64,000 nucleotides of DNA from an uncultured Streptomyces sp. (GTDB lineage Bacteria; Actinomycetota; Actinomycetes; Streptomycetales; Streptomycetaceae): assembly GCF_947488945.1 (NCBI RefSeq), contig NZ_CANLBS010000003.1:248001-312000 (forward strand), written 5' to 3'. Made by a program: the position numbers and the translations under genes. Shown in pieces: positions 17,145-24,952 of this stretch; positions within the stretch are counted from its first letter, which is position 1, and every line of letters starts with the position of its first letter. The notes beneath the pieces are model-generated. The model searched no databases, was not told where the DNA came from, and saw nothing but the letters and a program-made list of their open reading frames with translations.

Positions 17145-18596
17145 ATGCCCGTTGCGACGACGCCTCCGGGCGACCGGCGGCCGGGACGTTCCGGCGCGGT
17201 CGACACCGAGGCCGCCCGGCTCTCCGCCGTGCGGAGCTACGACATCCTCGACACGCCCCCCGAGGGCGCCTTCGACCGGGTCGCGTCGGTCGCCGCCCGG
17301 CTCTTCGACGTGCCCATGGCGAGTGTGACGTTCGTCGACGCGGATCGGGTCTGGTTCAAGGCGTCCCACGGCCTGGACGGCATCCGGGAGATCCCGCGCG
17401 AGTCCGGGCTCTGCGCGTCCGCGATCCTCGGCGAAGGCGTCCTGATCGTCCCCGACACCCTCGCCGACCCCAGCGCCCGTGACAACCCCCTGGTCACGGG
17501 AGCTCCGGGCGCGCGCTTCTACGCGGCCGCGCCGATCGTCACCGCCGACGGCCACCGCGTGGGCACGGTCAACGTCATGGACACCGTGCCACGGCAGATC
17601 ACCGAGTCCGACGCGGCGACCCTGACCGATCTCGCGGCGATGGTGCTGGACGCGCTGGAACTGCGGCTGACCGGTGCGCGGCTGCTGCGGGCCGAACGGG
17701 AGCGGCGGAGATCACTGGAGCGGGAGCGCGACCACGCCGACCGCCACACCGAGGCGCTCACCGTCTTCGCCACCACCCTCCAGCGGACGCTGCTGCCGCC
17801 GGCCCTGCCCACCGTTCCCGGGCTCGAACTCGCCTGCCACTACCAGACCGCCTCTCCGCGCGACGTCGGCGGCGACTTCTACGACGTGTTCCCGCTCGGC
17901 GAGGGGCGGTGGGCGTTCTTCCTCGGGGACGTCTGCGGCAAGGGCGCGGAGGCCGCCGTGGTGACCTCGCTGGCCAGGTACACCCTCCGGGAGGCGGCAC
18001 AGCACCACCGCGAGCCGACCGACGTGCTCGACGCGCTCAACAGCGCGCTGCTGCTGGACCCGTCGATCGGGAGCCGCTACTGCACCTGCGTCTTCGGCAC
18101 CCTGGAGGCGGTTCCGGAGGGCGGCTTCGCGGTCACGCTCGCCATGGGCGGTCACCCGCCGGTCTTCCACGTGCGGTGCGGCGACGACGGCGCGGTGACG
18201 GCGGAGAGCGTGCGACCGGCGGGCGGGATGCTCGTGGGGGCGCTCGAAGGGGCCCACTTCGCCTCCCTCGACCTGCGCCTGGCACCGGGCGACGGCCTGC
18301 TGCTCTACACGGACGGTCTCACCGAGGCGCAGCTCGCCGACGGCACCATGCTCGGCGAGGACGGCGTTGCCGGGCACCTCACCGAGCGGGCGTCCTCGGA
18401 CGCCGACAGCATGGTCGCGGACGCGGTGGAGCTGATCGCGGGGCTCCCCGGCGGTGCGAGCGACGACGTGGCCCTCCTGGCGCTGTCCGTGCCGCACGAG
18501 CCGGACGCCCCTCCCTTCGCGGTGTCGCTGCGCACGGTCCCCGTGCCCGCCCCCCGCGACGCAGAACCCCCCGTCCGTCAGGAGAACCGCCCGTGA
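17145..18596 (+). CDS. GAF-domain SpoIIE/PP2C-type serine phosphatase
   Basis: 483 residues: a GAF domain (about 35-180; RLFDVPMASVTFVDADRVWFKASHGL... through YAAAPIVTADGHRVGTVNV), a coiled-coil linker (RAERERRRSLERERDHADRH), and a SpoIIE phosphatase (about 220-450; PRDVGGDFYDVF, FFLGDVCGKGAEAAV, LLLYTDGLTEAQ, ASDDVALLAL) that keeps the metal-binding aspartates. Such enzymes dephosphorylate STAS anti-anti-sigma factors and so release sigma factors. The next gene, overlapping by four bases, is exactly such a STAS protein. ATG 17145 (MPVATTPPGD) was chosen from domain limits, with GGGGAGCAGGG upstream; the start is moderately certain. Confidence 0.88.
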   Translation: MPVATTPPGDRRPGRSGAVDTEAARLSAVRSYDILDTPPEGAFDRVASVAARLFDVPMASVTFVDADRVWFKASHGLDGIREIPRESGLCASAILGEGVLIVPDTLADPSARDNPLVTGAPGARFYAAAPIVTADGHRVGTVNVMDTVPRQITESDAATLTDLAAMVLDALELRLTGARLLRAERERRRSLERERDHADRHTEALTVFATTLQRTLLPPALPTVPGLELACHYQTASPRDVGGDFYDVFPLGEGRWAFFLGDVCGKGAEAAVVTSLARYTLREAAQHHREPTDVLDALNSALLLDPSIGSRYCTCVFGTLEAVPEGGFAVTLAMGGHPPVFHVRCGDDGAVTAESVRPAGGMLVGALEGAHFASLDLRLAPGDGLLLYTDGLTEAQLADGTMLGEDGVAGHLTERASSDADSMVADAVELIAGLPGGASDDVALLALSVPHEPDAPPFAVSLRTVPVPAPRDAEPPVRQENRP

Positions 18597-19024
18597 CCGC
18601 CGGCCTCATCCACCTCGCGCCCACCCACCTCACCGGCCCGCTCGCCGTACTCGCGGTCGGCGGCGAGATCGACCTGGAGACGGCTCCGGCGCTGCGCGAC
18701 GAAGCGCTGGTCCTGATACGCGAGGGACACACCCAGCTCGTCCTGGACCTGGGCGAGGTCTTCTTCTGCGACTCCTCCGGCCTGAACGCCCTCATCGGCA
18801 TCCTGCGGTGCGCCAAGGCGGCCGGCGGCTCGCTGACCCTGGCCGCCGTGCCCGACCGGGTGACCCGGATGCTCGCCGTCACCGGGGTCGCCGCGGTCAT
18901 CGCCTCGTACCCGGACGCGGACGCGGCGATGACCGCGCTCGGGCTCCCCCCGGCCCCGGCCCCGGCCTCGGAGCCGGTGCCGTCTCCGGAGTCGGCGCCG
19001 GAGCCGTCCCGGGAGCCGATCTGA
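18593..19024 (+). CDS. STAS-domain anti-sigma factor antagonist
   Basis: The 143-residue SpoIIAA/RsbV-like protein has the phosphorylatable serine in FFCDSSGLNALIG (about residue 60) and the strand AVLAVGGEIDLETAPALRDEAL. The last ~25 residues are Pro/Ala/Glu/Ser-rich. In partner switching it binds an RsbW-like kinase when unphosphorylated; the upstream phosphatase would activate it. GTG 18593 overlaps the phosphatase stop (GTGA) and has GGAGA seven bases upstream. The RsbW-like kinase is the next gene but on the other strand. Confidence 0.9.
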   Translation: MTAGLIHLAPTHLTGPLAVLAVGGEIDLETAPALRDEALVLIREGHTQLVLDLGEVFFCDSSGLNALIGILRCAKAAGGSLTLAAVPDRVTRMLAVTGVAAVIASYPDADAAMTALGLPPAPAPASEPVPSPESAPEPSREPI

Positions 19025-19034
19025 CGCGCTGCGC

Positions 19035-19478
19035 TCAGACGGGGGCCGGGAGGTTCCTGCGGAGGTTCAGCTCCGCGAAGACCGCCTTGCCCACCGTGCA
19101 CTGCTCCACGCCCCAGTCGTCGGCGATCCGGTCGACGATGATCAGGCCGCGTCCGTAGGGATCGTCCGGAGCGATCCGCCGCAGATGGGGCAGCCGCTCC
19201 CCGCGCGGATCGGTGACCTCGATGCGCAGGAGGGCCGCGGTGAGCATGAGGTGCACCCGGATCAAGCGGCCCCTGACCGCGCCGTGCAGCAGCGCGTTGG
19301 TCGTCAACTCGCTGACCAGCAGCCCGGCGTCGGCGGCCGACAGAGGATGCCCCCACTGCCCGACCAGCCGCGCGGCACGCTGCCGGGCCATGGTCACGCT
19401 GTGCGCGGTCGGGGTGTAGCTGACCCGGTCCTCGCGGAGCAACTGCGGCGGTACACGCCGGGGTTCGGTTGCGGTCAT
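19035..19478 (-). CDS. RsbW-like ATP-binding protein (anti-sigma factor/serine kinase)
   Basis: A 147-residue GHKL ATPase: N-box ELTTNALLHGAVRG, the EVTDPRGERLPHL segment and the G-box DPYGRGLIIVDRIADDWG, ending in a strand that completes the fold. These proteins bind sigma factors and phosphorylate STAS antagonists. Together with the two convergent genes it could form a full partner-switching module, but no sigma factor gene is adjacent. ATG 19478 has AGGAGG upstream. Confidence 0.9.
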   Translation of the reverse strand: MTATEPRRVPPQLLREDRVSYTPTAHSVTMARQRAARLVGQWGHPLSAADAGLLVSELTTNALLHGAVRGRLIRVHLMLTAALLRIEVTDPRGERLPHLRRIAPDDPYGRGLIIVDRIADDWGVEQCTVGKAVFAELNLRRNLPAPV

Positions 19479-19631
19479 GGACGCACGCCTCCTGGATGTG
19501 GGCGGTGGCGATGTCGCGCGTGCGTCTGCGTGCGGGCAGGGCAGGCCGGTGCACTTCCGCCGGATGATTCCGCTGTGCAAGCGGGGTGAGACAGACGGTA
19601 GTGGTGTCGATGTGCGGGCAGCAAGCTGTTC

Positions 19632-19651
19632 GGGCAGAAAATTCTCTGCCC
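19632..19651. promoter_or_regulatory. Inverted repeat upstream of DUF5753 regulator
   Basis: GGGCAGA (19632-19638) and TCTGCCC (19645-19651) flank AAATTC, 61 bases before the GTG of the regulator. It is a likely operator or promoter element, possibly autoregulatory. Confidence 0.45.
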
Positions 19652-19711
19652 TAGTTGGTGTTCGATGGGGAGGGGTCTCAGACTGGGGCGATTCAGTGGG
19701 AGGGGTACGTC

Positions 19712-20593
19712 GTGGCAGGTAACAGTCCGGACCGGGGACGCACGGTTTCGACCGTGCTCGGGCGCCGTCTCGGCGGTGAGCTGTTGCGACTGCGGGAGGC
19801 ACGCTCGTTGCGGCAATCGCACGCCGCTGAGGCGCTGACGGCTTCGGTCGCCAAGGTGGCCAAGATCGAACGGGGCCTGGTGCCGATACGGGACCCCGAT
19901 GTCCGGGCTCTCTGCCACCTCTACGGAGAAGTCGATCCCGTCGTGGTCGGAAGGCTTCTGGCTGTCGCCAAGGCTGACCGTGAGAGGCGGAAGGCGAGCG
20001 GATGGTGGAACCAGTACCCCGGACTCGAGTCCATGGCGGAGTACGTGGCTCTGGAGGACATCGCCACGGCGCTCCGCACCTGGCAGCTCGCGATCGTGCC
20101 CGGCCTGTTGCAGACACCGGACTACGCGAGGGCGCTTGCCGTGGGCAACGGCTCTTGGAAGGATCCTGACGAGATCGAACCCTTCGTCGAGTCCCGCATG
20201 GCCCGTCAGGCCCGGTTGGGCGGGGACAACCCGCTCGAACTGTGGGCAGTCGTGCACGAAGGGGCTCTGCGCCAACTGGTCGGCGGACAGCAGGTGATGC
20301 GTGAACAGCTCGGCCACCTCATCGAGATGAGCCGTCAGCCGAACGTCAAGCTGCAGGTCATGCCCTACATCGCAGGTGCCCATCCAGGCATGACCAGCGC
20401 CTTCACCATCGTCTCGTTCGCCGAGCCGGGAGCGTTGGACGTGGTGCACATGGACACCACGTCCTCGACGCTCTGGCTGGAGAGCGATGACGACGCTGAT
20501 CGTCACCAGACTCTGTTCGACCGCATGACGCGTCTCGCGTTGGCTCAGCGCAGCTCGGCCGGACTCATCCACGAGATCGTCAAGGAGCTGTAG
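19712..20593 (+). CDS. XRE-family helix-turn-helix regulator with DUF5753 domain
   Basis: The 293-residue product has an N-terminal HTH (LGGELLRLREARSLRQSHAAEALTASVAKVAKIERG) and a C-terminal DUF5753 domain (WQLAIVPGLLQTPDYARALAV... PNVKLQVMPYIAGAHPGMTSAFTIVSF). This class is greatly expanded in Streptomyces, where members such as WhiJ-like regulators work with small DUF397 partners in development. GTG 19712 has GGGAGGGG seven bases upstream. The partner DUF397 gene follows after five bases. Confidence 0.92.
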   Translation: MAGNSPDRGRTVSTVLGRRLGGELLRLREARSLRQSHAAEALTASVAKVAKIERGLVPIRDPDVRALCHLYGEVDPVVVGRLLAVAKADRERRKASGWWNQYPGLESMAEYVALEDIATALRTWQLAIVPGLLQTPDYARALAVGNGSWKDPDEIEPFVESRMARQARLGGDNPLELWAVVHEGALRQLVGGQQVMREQLGHLIEMSRQPNVKLQVMPYIAGAHPGMTSAFTIVSFAEPGALDVVHMDTTSSTLWLESDDDADRHQTLFDRMTRLALAQRSSAGLIHEIVKEL

Positions 20594-20598
20594 GCCGC

Positions 20599-20787
20599 AT
20601 GCCTGGATACGAGTTCGTCAGGTCCAGCTACAGCGGGGGCAACGCGGGTCAGGAATGCGTCGAGGTCGCCCGCAACATCCCCGGTGCCGTCGCTCTCCGC
20701 GACTCCAAGCGCTCCTCCGGCCCCGTCCTCGTCGTCACCCCCGCCGCCTGGGAGGCGTTCCGGGCGGGTGTGTGCGAGCAGGGCTGA
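20599..20787 (+). CDS. DUF397 small protein (partner of DUF5753 regulator)
   Basis: A 62-residue DUF397 protein: FVRSSYSGGNAGQECVEVA, VALRDSKRSSGPVLVVTPAAWEAF. DUF397 proteins are almost always next to a DUF5753 HTH regulator, as here (five-base gap). Genetic work on WhiJ-type systems indicates that they antagonise the regulator; some authors liken the pairs to toxin-antitoxin modules. Transcription ends at a strong hairpin just downstream. Confidence 0.9.
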   Translation: MPGYEFVRSSYSGGNAGQECVEVARNIPGAVALRDSKRSSGPVLVVTPAAWEAFRAGVCEQG

Positions 20788-20796
20788 GGGCACGCG

Positions 20797-20834
20797 AAGG
20801 GCGGCACGGTGGAGGTCCACCGTGCCGCCCCTTT
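20797..20834. terminator. Bidirectional terminator between DUF397 and fibronectin-type gene
   Basis: GGGCGGCACGGTGG (20799-20812) pairs with CCACCGTGCCGCCC (20817-20830), followed by CTTTT. AAGG on the other arm gives a short U-run in the reverse direction too. Confidence 0.8.
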
Positions 20835-20863
20835 TCCGTCGCGGGTGCGTCCCGCCGACCGGA

Positions 20864-22876
20864 CTACGCCGGCGGCAGCACCGCGTACGCCGTGCCGGGG
20901 ACGGACTCGGCGCCGTCTTCGTACACGGCGGTCACGCGGTAGAAGTGCGTGGTGCCCGCCGTCGCCGTGGCGTCGGTGTACGAGGTGGTGTCGGAGGAGG
21001 CGATCCGCTCGTACGCGGAGGTGGCCGGGTTCCAGCGGTGGACCAGGTAGCCGGTGGCGCCGGGCGCGGCGTTCCAGGACAGGGCTGCCCCGCCGCCGTC
21101 GGACCGGTCCGCGGTCACCGTGAGCGGGGAGCCCTCCGGGGTCCCGACGGTGGGCGTCAGGTCCCGTTCGGTGACGACCACGACGGGATTGGCCTCCGGG
21201 TCCCGCATGCTGTTGTTGCCCGAGGTGTCCTGCACGTCGACGAAGTAGCAGCGCTCCTCGCCGTCCGGCAGCCGGACGTCACGGTAGGAGCCGGCGGCGG
21301 GCCCCACGTACTCGGACGAGACCGCGTAGCAGACCGAGGTGCCCTCCTCCTCGTCGGTGACCAGCTCGCCGATCAGGACCCGCTGACGTGCGATGTCGGG
21401 TTCGGAGCCGTTCTTCCAGCGGAGCTCGACACCGTAGTCCGTGGCCTCGGCGGTGAGATCGGTGACGGGGGCCGGCGGGGTGTAGTCCTCGGCGGCCGTG
21501 GTGGCGGTGACGGCCGGGGTGGCGACCGACTCCTTGGCCGCGCCGTCGTACGCCTTCACGACGTAGTGGTACGTCGTCCCCGACCGGATGGACCGGTCGG
21601 TGCAGGTGTATCCGGTCCGGCCGTCCGCGGCGGGGGCGGGGACCGGGGTGCAGGCCGCGGGAGCCGTCGTGGTGTTCACCGGCAGGGTCTCGGAGCGGTA
21701 GACGCGGTAGCCGGCGACGCGGCCGTCCTGGGCTTCCTTGTACCAGCTCAGCGTGACCGCCGATGCGGCCGGTGCCGCGGTGAGTCCGTGCGGCGCCGCG
21801 ACCAGCCGGTGGGCGAGGGCGGCGCGGTCGGTGGCGGAGGTGTACGCGGAGGTGCGTCCCGCCCCGTCCACCGCGGCGATCCGGTACTGCCAGTCGGCCG
21901 AGCGGGCGACGGCGGTGTCCGTGTAACCGGTGCCGGTCACATAGCGGTTGCTCGTCGCTCCGGAGGGGCCGGTGCCCGCCAGGCGGTACCGGGTCGCTCC
22001 CGTGACGGCCTTCCAGGCCAGCTTGATCCCGGTGTCCGTGCCGGTCGCCGTGAAGCCGGCCGGAGTCGTCATCGCGGGGGCGGTCACCGGGGCGTCGACG
22101 CTGCCGGTGGAGGTGTTGCCCGCCTTGTCGTAGGCGCGGACCTCGAAGTAGTAGGTCTTGCCGGCCTCCGGGGTGAGGCCCGCCCAGGAGGTCGCCGTGG
22201 TCGTCTTCACCAGGGTGTAGGCGGTGGTGTCCTTCAGCCGGCGGTAGACCCGGTAACCGGCCAGGTCCATCTCCCTGTTGGCCGTCCAGCTCATCTTCGC
22301 CTGGGCGGTGGCGGTGTCCAGCGCGAGCTTCACGCCGGTCGGCTGGAGCGGCTTGACCTTGTCGACCGTCTTGGAGGTGCGGGGCGCGTATCCGAAGACG
22401 ACCTTCGCGGTGCCCGTCCAGTTGACGTAGTCGACGCGCAGGGTGTGCTTGCCGGACGGGATCGTCAGGTTGACCGACTTCGACACCGTGGCGGAGCCGT
22501 TCTTCCAGACGTCGATCTTCCGCTTGCCGTCGAGGTAGACGCGGACGCCGTCGATGGCGGAGGCGGACAGGGCGAAGGGACCGCCGGAGCCGAAGTCGCG
22601 GGTCACCGACCAGCGGACGCCGAAGTTGTCCGAGGGGATGCCGGAGACCGGGGCGCCGGTCCAGGTCTGGCTGATCGCGTTGTCGCAGTCCGTCTTCTTC
22701 GAGGTGCCGGAGAAGGCGGTGTTGGCGAAGAACTGCCGCGTGAAGTTCGGCGACGAGCAGGCCGCCGTGGCTGCTGCGGCCGGAGCGGCCGTGGCCACGG
22801 TGAGCAGCGAGCAGGAGGTGGCGGCGACCGACAGCGCGGCGACGGAACGCAGTCGCGCGCGGGACGGGATGGTCAC
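20864..22876 (-). CDS. Secreted multi-fibronectin type III protein with N-terminal PA14-like domain
   Basis: 670 residues. A signal peptide (SVAALSVAATSCSLLTVATAAPAAAATA) is followed by a PA14-like beta domain (about 45-170: NTAFSG, DNFGVRWSVTRDF, RVYLDGKRKIDVWKNG, HTLRVDYVNWTGTAKVVFGY) and five fibronectin type III modules (TGVKLALDTATAQAKMSW, AGFTATGTDTGIKLAW, GLTAAPAASAVTLSW, DLTAEATDYGVELRW, LTVTADRSDGGGAALSW). PA14/FN3 arrays usually bind carbohydrate or act as spacers in secreted enzymes; no catalytic domain is present. GTG 22876 was chosen because the signal peptide begins there; upstream in-frame sequence is Pro/Phe-rich and unlikely. Confidence 0.85.
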   Translation of the reverse strand: MTIPSRARLRSVAALSVAATSCSLLTVATAAPAAAATAACSSPNFTRQFFANTAFSGTSKKTDCDNAISQTWTGAPVSGIPSDNFGVRWSVTRDFGSGGPFALSASAIDGVRVYLDGKRKIDVWKNGSATVSKSVNLTIPSGKHTLRVDYVNWTGTAKVVFGYAPRTSKTVDKVKPLQPTGVKLALDTATAQAKMSWTANREMDLAGYRVYRRLKDTTAYTLVKTTTATSWAGLTPEAGKTYYFEVRAYDKAGNTSTGSVDAPVTAPAMTTPAGFTATGTDTGIKLAWKAVTGATRYRLAGTGPSGATSNRYVTGTGYTDTAVARSADWQYRIAAVDGAGRTSAYTSATDRAALAHRLVAAPHGLTAAPAASAVTLSWYKEAQDGRVAGYRVYRSETLPVNTTTAPAACTPVPAPAADGRTGYTCTDRSIRSGTTYHYVVKAYDGAAKESVATPAVTATTAAEDYTPPAPVTDLTAEATDYGVELRWKNGSEPDIARQRVLIGELVTDEEEGTSVCYAVSSEYVGPAAGSYRDVRLPDGEERCYFVDVQDTSGNNSMRDPEANPVVVVTERDLTPTVGTPEGSPLTVTADRSDGGGAALSWNAAPGATGYLVHRWNPATSAYERIASSDTTSYTDATATAGTTHFYRVTAVYEDGAESVPGTAYAVLPPA

Positions 22877-22975
22877 GGGGCGGGGCGACCTTTCGGGGAA
22901 CAGGAACAGGAACGGGGACGGGGCGGGTGACAGCGGTCGGGGCCGTGGCGGCGGGGACCGCCGCACGGCGAGAGT

Positions 22976-23010
22976 CCGGGAGGGGCCCCGCGGTGCGGAG
23001 CCCCTCCCGG
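22976..23010 (-). terminator. Hairpin terminator of carboxypeptidase gene
   Basis: CCGGGAGGGGC (22976-22986) pairs perfectly with GCCCCTCCCGG (23000-23010) around a 13-base loop, 18 bases after the stop codon of the D-Ala-D-Ala carboxypeptidase gene. Confidence 0.75.
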
Positions 23011-23027
23011 CGTGCGACGTACGGGTG

Positions 23028-23945
23028 TTACTTCTTGAAGCCGTAGTCGATGATCTTCTTCATGTCCGACGTGCGGGTGGTCTCCGAGGTGGAGGCGAGC
23101 ACCGCGCCGATGATCGTCTTGCCGTTGCGGGTGGCGGCGAAGACCAGGCAGTACTTGGCGACGCTGCCGGAGCCGGTCTTGACCCCGATGGCGCCGCTGT
23201 AGCTGCTGAGCATCTTGTTGGTGTTGGTCCACGCCATGTTGCGGGCGCCGCCGGACTTGGTGACGACCTTCTGCGTCGTCGACTTGGTCTTGACGACGGT
23301 GCGGAAGGTGGAGTTCTTCATCGCGCTGGACGCGATCTTCGTCAGGTCGCGCGGGGTCGAGTAGTTCGATCCGTTGCTTATGCCGTCGAACGAGTCGAAG
23401 TGCGTGTTCTTCAGGCCGAGCGACTTCGCCGAGGCGTTCATCTTGGCGATGAACGACTTGGTGCGGGCCGCGCGGGTCGTGCCGGACCCGAACTTGTCGG
23501 CCAGCGCGTACGCCGCGTCGCAGCCGGACGGCAGCATCAGGCCGTACAGGAGCTGGCGGACGGTCACCTTGTCGCCGACGATCAGCCGGGCGGAGGAGGC
23601 GCCCTTGGCGACGATGTAGTCGCTGTACGCCTTCTGGATGGTGACCTTGCTGTCCAGGTTCAGGTTCTTCTGCTCCAGGACCACCTTGGCCGTCATGATC
23701 TTGGTGGTGGAGCCGGTGGCGCGGCGGGTGTCCGCCGCCTTGGCGTACAGACTCTTGGCCGTGCCGTTGTTCATGACGAAGCCGCCCTTGGCGGCGATCG
23801 TGGGCGTTGCGACGGCGGCCTGGGCGGTGGAGCCGAGCGCTCCGCCCGCGATGACGGCACCCGCCGTCAGGGAGACCACGGTGGCGACCGAGGCCCGGCG
23901 TATTCCCGAAATGCCGTAGATCAACGTAAACGCTCCAAATGCCAC
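23028..23945 (-). CDS. D-alanyl-D-alanine carboxypeptidase (PBP5-like, S11 family)
   Basis: 305 residues with a signal peptide (RRASVATVVSLTAGAVIAGGALGSTAQA). Serine penicillin-recognising motifs: STTK (catalytic Ser-x-x-Lys), SGCDAAYAL in the position of SxN, and KTGS. The enzyme removes the terminal D-Ala from peptidoglycan stem peptides and thus limits cross-linking. SGCD rather than SGN is known in actinobacterial members. Start: GTG 23945 lacks a ribosome binding site, whereas TTG 23924 has GGAG eight bases upstream and keeps the signal peptide, so TTG 23924 may be the true start. Confidence 0.9.
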   Translation of the reverse strand: MAFGAFTLIYGISGIRRASVATVVSLTAGAVIAGGALGSTAQAAVATPTIAAKGGFVMNNGTAKSLYAKAADTRRATGSTTKIMTAKVVLEQKNLNLDSKVTIQKAYSDYIVAKGASSARLIVGDKVTVRQLLYGLMLPSGCDAAYALADKFGSGTTRAARTKSFIAKMNASAKSLGLKNTHFDSFDGISNGSNYSTPRDLTKIASSAMKNSTFRTVVKTKSTTQKVVTKSGGARNMAWTNTNKMLSSYSGAIGVKTGSGSVAKYCLVFAATRNGKTIIGAVLASTSETTRTSDMKKIIDYGFKK

Positions 23946-24226
23946 TGGAATGCGGCCACATGGGTGCCGCTCGGTGGTGAGACTCCTGAGACGTCCGGAT
24001 GGATGTGCGCGAGACGGGACGAATTACGGAGACGGGGCGAGCGGGCCCGGCGGGGCGGCCGCGCAGCCGGCCGCAGGGGCCCGGCGGACCCCGGAGCGCG
24101 GGTGCCCCTGACGGGCGGCGGGACTCCCGGACGTGGGGCGGCCTTGCGGGTGCATGGCCGAAAAGGGGTGCTCGGCGGGCCTTGTGGCGCGAAATCGCCG
24201 CCCGACCGTCCGGATCCCGGACCGCA

Positions 24227-24262
24227 GGGACAATGCGTCCATGTTGTATCTATGCTGTGCGC
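24227..24262 (+). promoter_or_regulatory. Predicted promoter for leaderless GntR mRNA
   Basis: GGGACA (24227-24232), an 18-base spacer and TATGCT (24251-24256) place the transcription start at or next to ATG 24263, which has no Shine-Dalgarno. The rest of the 23946-24262 gap shows no gene. Confidence 0.55.
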
Positions 24263-24952
24263 ATGCCTGCCGCACCCCCTGCCGCCGCCGCGACGCCGCC
24301 CGCCCGCACCGCCCCGAAACCGCCGCCCGCCGCCGAGCGGGTCTACGCGCACGTGAAGGAGGCGGTCCTCGACCGCCGCTACGAGGGCGGCACCCTGCTG
24401 ACCGAGGGCGACCTCGCCGAAGCAGTGGGGGTGTCGCGGACCCCGGTGCGCGAGGCGCTGCTCCGGCTGGAGGTGGAGGGGCTGATCAAGCTCTATCCCA
24501 AGAAGGGCGCCCTCGTCCTCGCCGTCTCCGCCCAGGAGATCGCGGACGTGGTCGAGACCCGGTTGCTGGTCGAGGAGTTCGCCGCGCGCAAGGCGGTGCC
24601 GGCCTCGCCCCGGCTGATCGCCCGGCTCGAAGAGCTGCTGGAGAAGCAGCGCACTCTCGCCGAGGAAGGCGACCTGGCGGCGGTCTCCGTCGCCGACCGC
24701 TGCTTCCACGCGGAGATCGTCCGGGACGCCGGCAACCAGATCCTCTCCCGCCTCTACGACCAGCTCCGCGACCGGCAACTCCGCATGGGCGTCGCCGTGA
24801 TGGAGGCCCACCCGGGCAGGATCGAGGCCAACATCACCGAGCACGCCGAACTGCTGGACGCGATCCGCTCCGGCGACGCGGAGGCGGCGGCCCAGGTCGT
24901 ACGGCGCCACGTCGGCCGGGTCAGGGTGCTGGTGCGGGGTGAGGACCGATGA
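24263..24952 (+). CDS. GntR/FadR-family transcriptional regulator
   Basis: 229 residues: a winged HTH (VYAHVKEAVLDRRYEGGTLLTEGDLAEAVGVSRTPVREALLRLEVEGLIKLYPKKGALV, given here as positions ~25-85) and an all-helical FCD ligand domain containing His residues of the metal/ligand pocket (CFHAEIVRDAGNQ, NITEHAELLDAI). FCD regulators respond to small organic acids. The gene is coupled to an MFS transporter by a four-base overlap, so it probably controls export or uptake of its ligand. ATG 24263 fits the leaderless promoter; ATG 24233 would add ten residues. Confidence 0.9.
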   Translation: MPAAPPAAAATPPARTAPKPPPAAERVYAHVKEAVLDRRYEGGTLLTEGDLAEAVGVSRTPVREALLRLEVEGLIKLYPKKGALVLAVSAQEIADVVETRLLVEEFAARKAVPASPRLIARLEELLEKQRTLAEEGDLAAVSVADRCFHAEIVRDAGNQILSRLYDQLRDRQLRMGVAVMEAHPGRIEANITEHAELLDAIRSGDAEAAAQVVRRHVGRVRVLVRGEDR

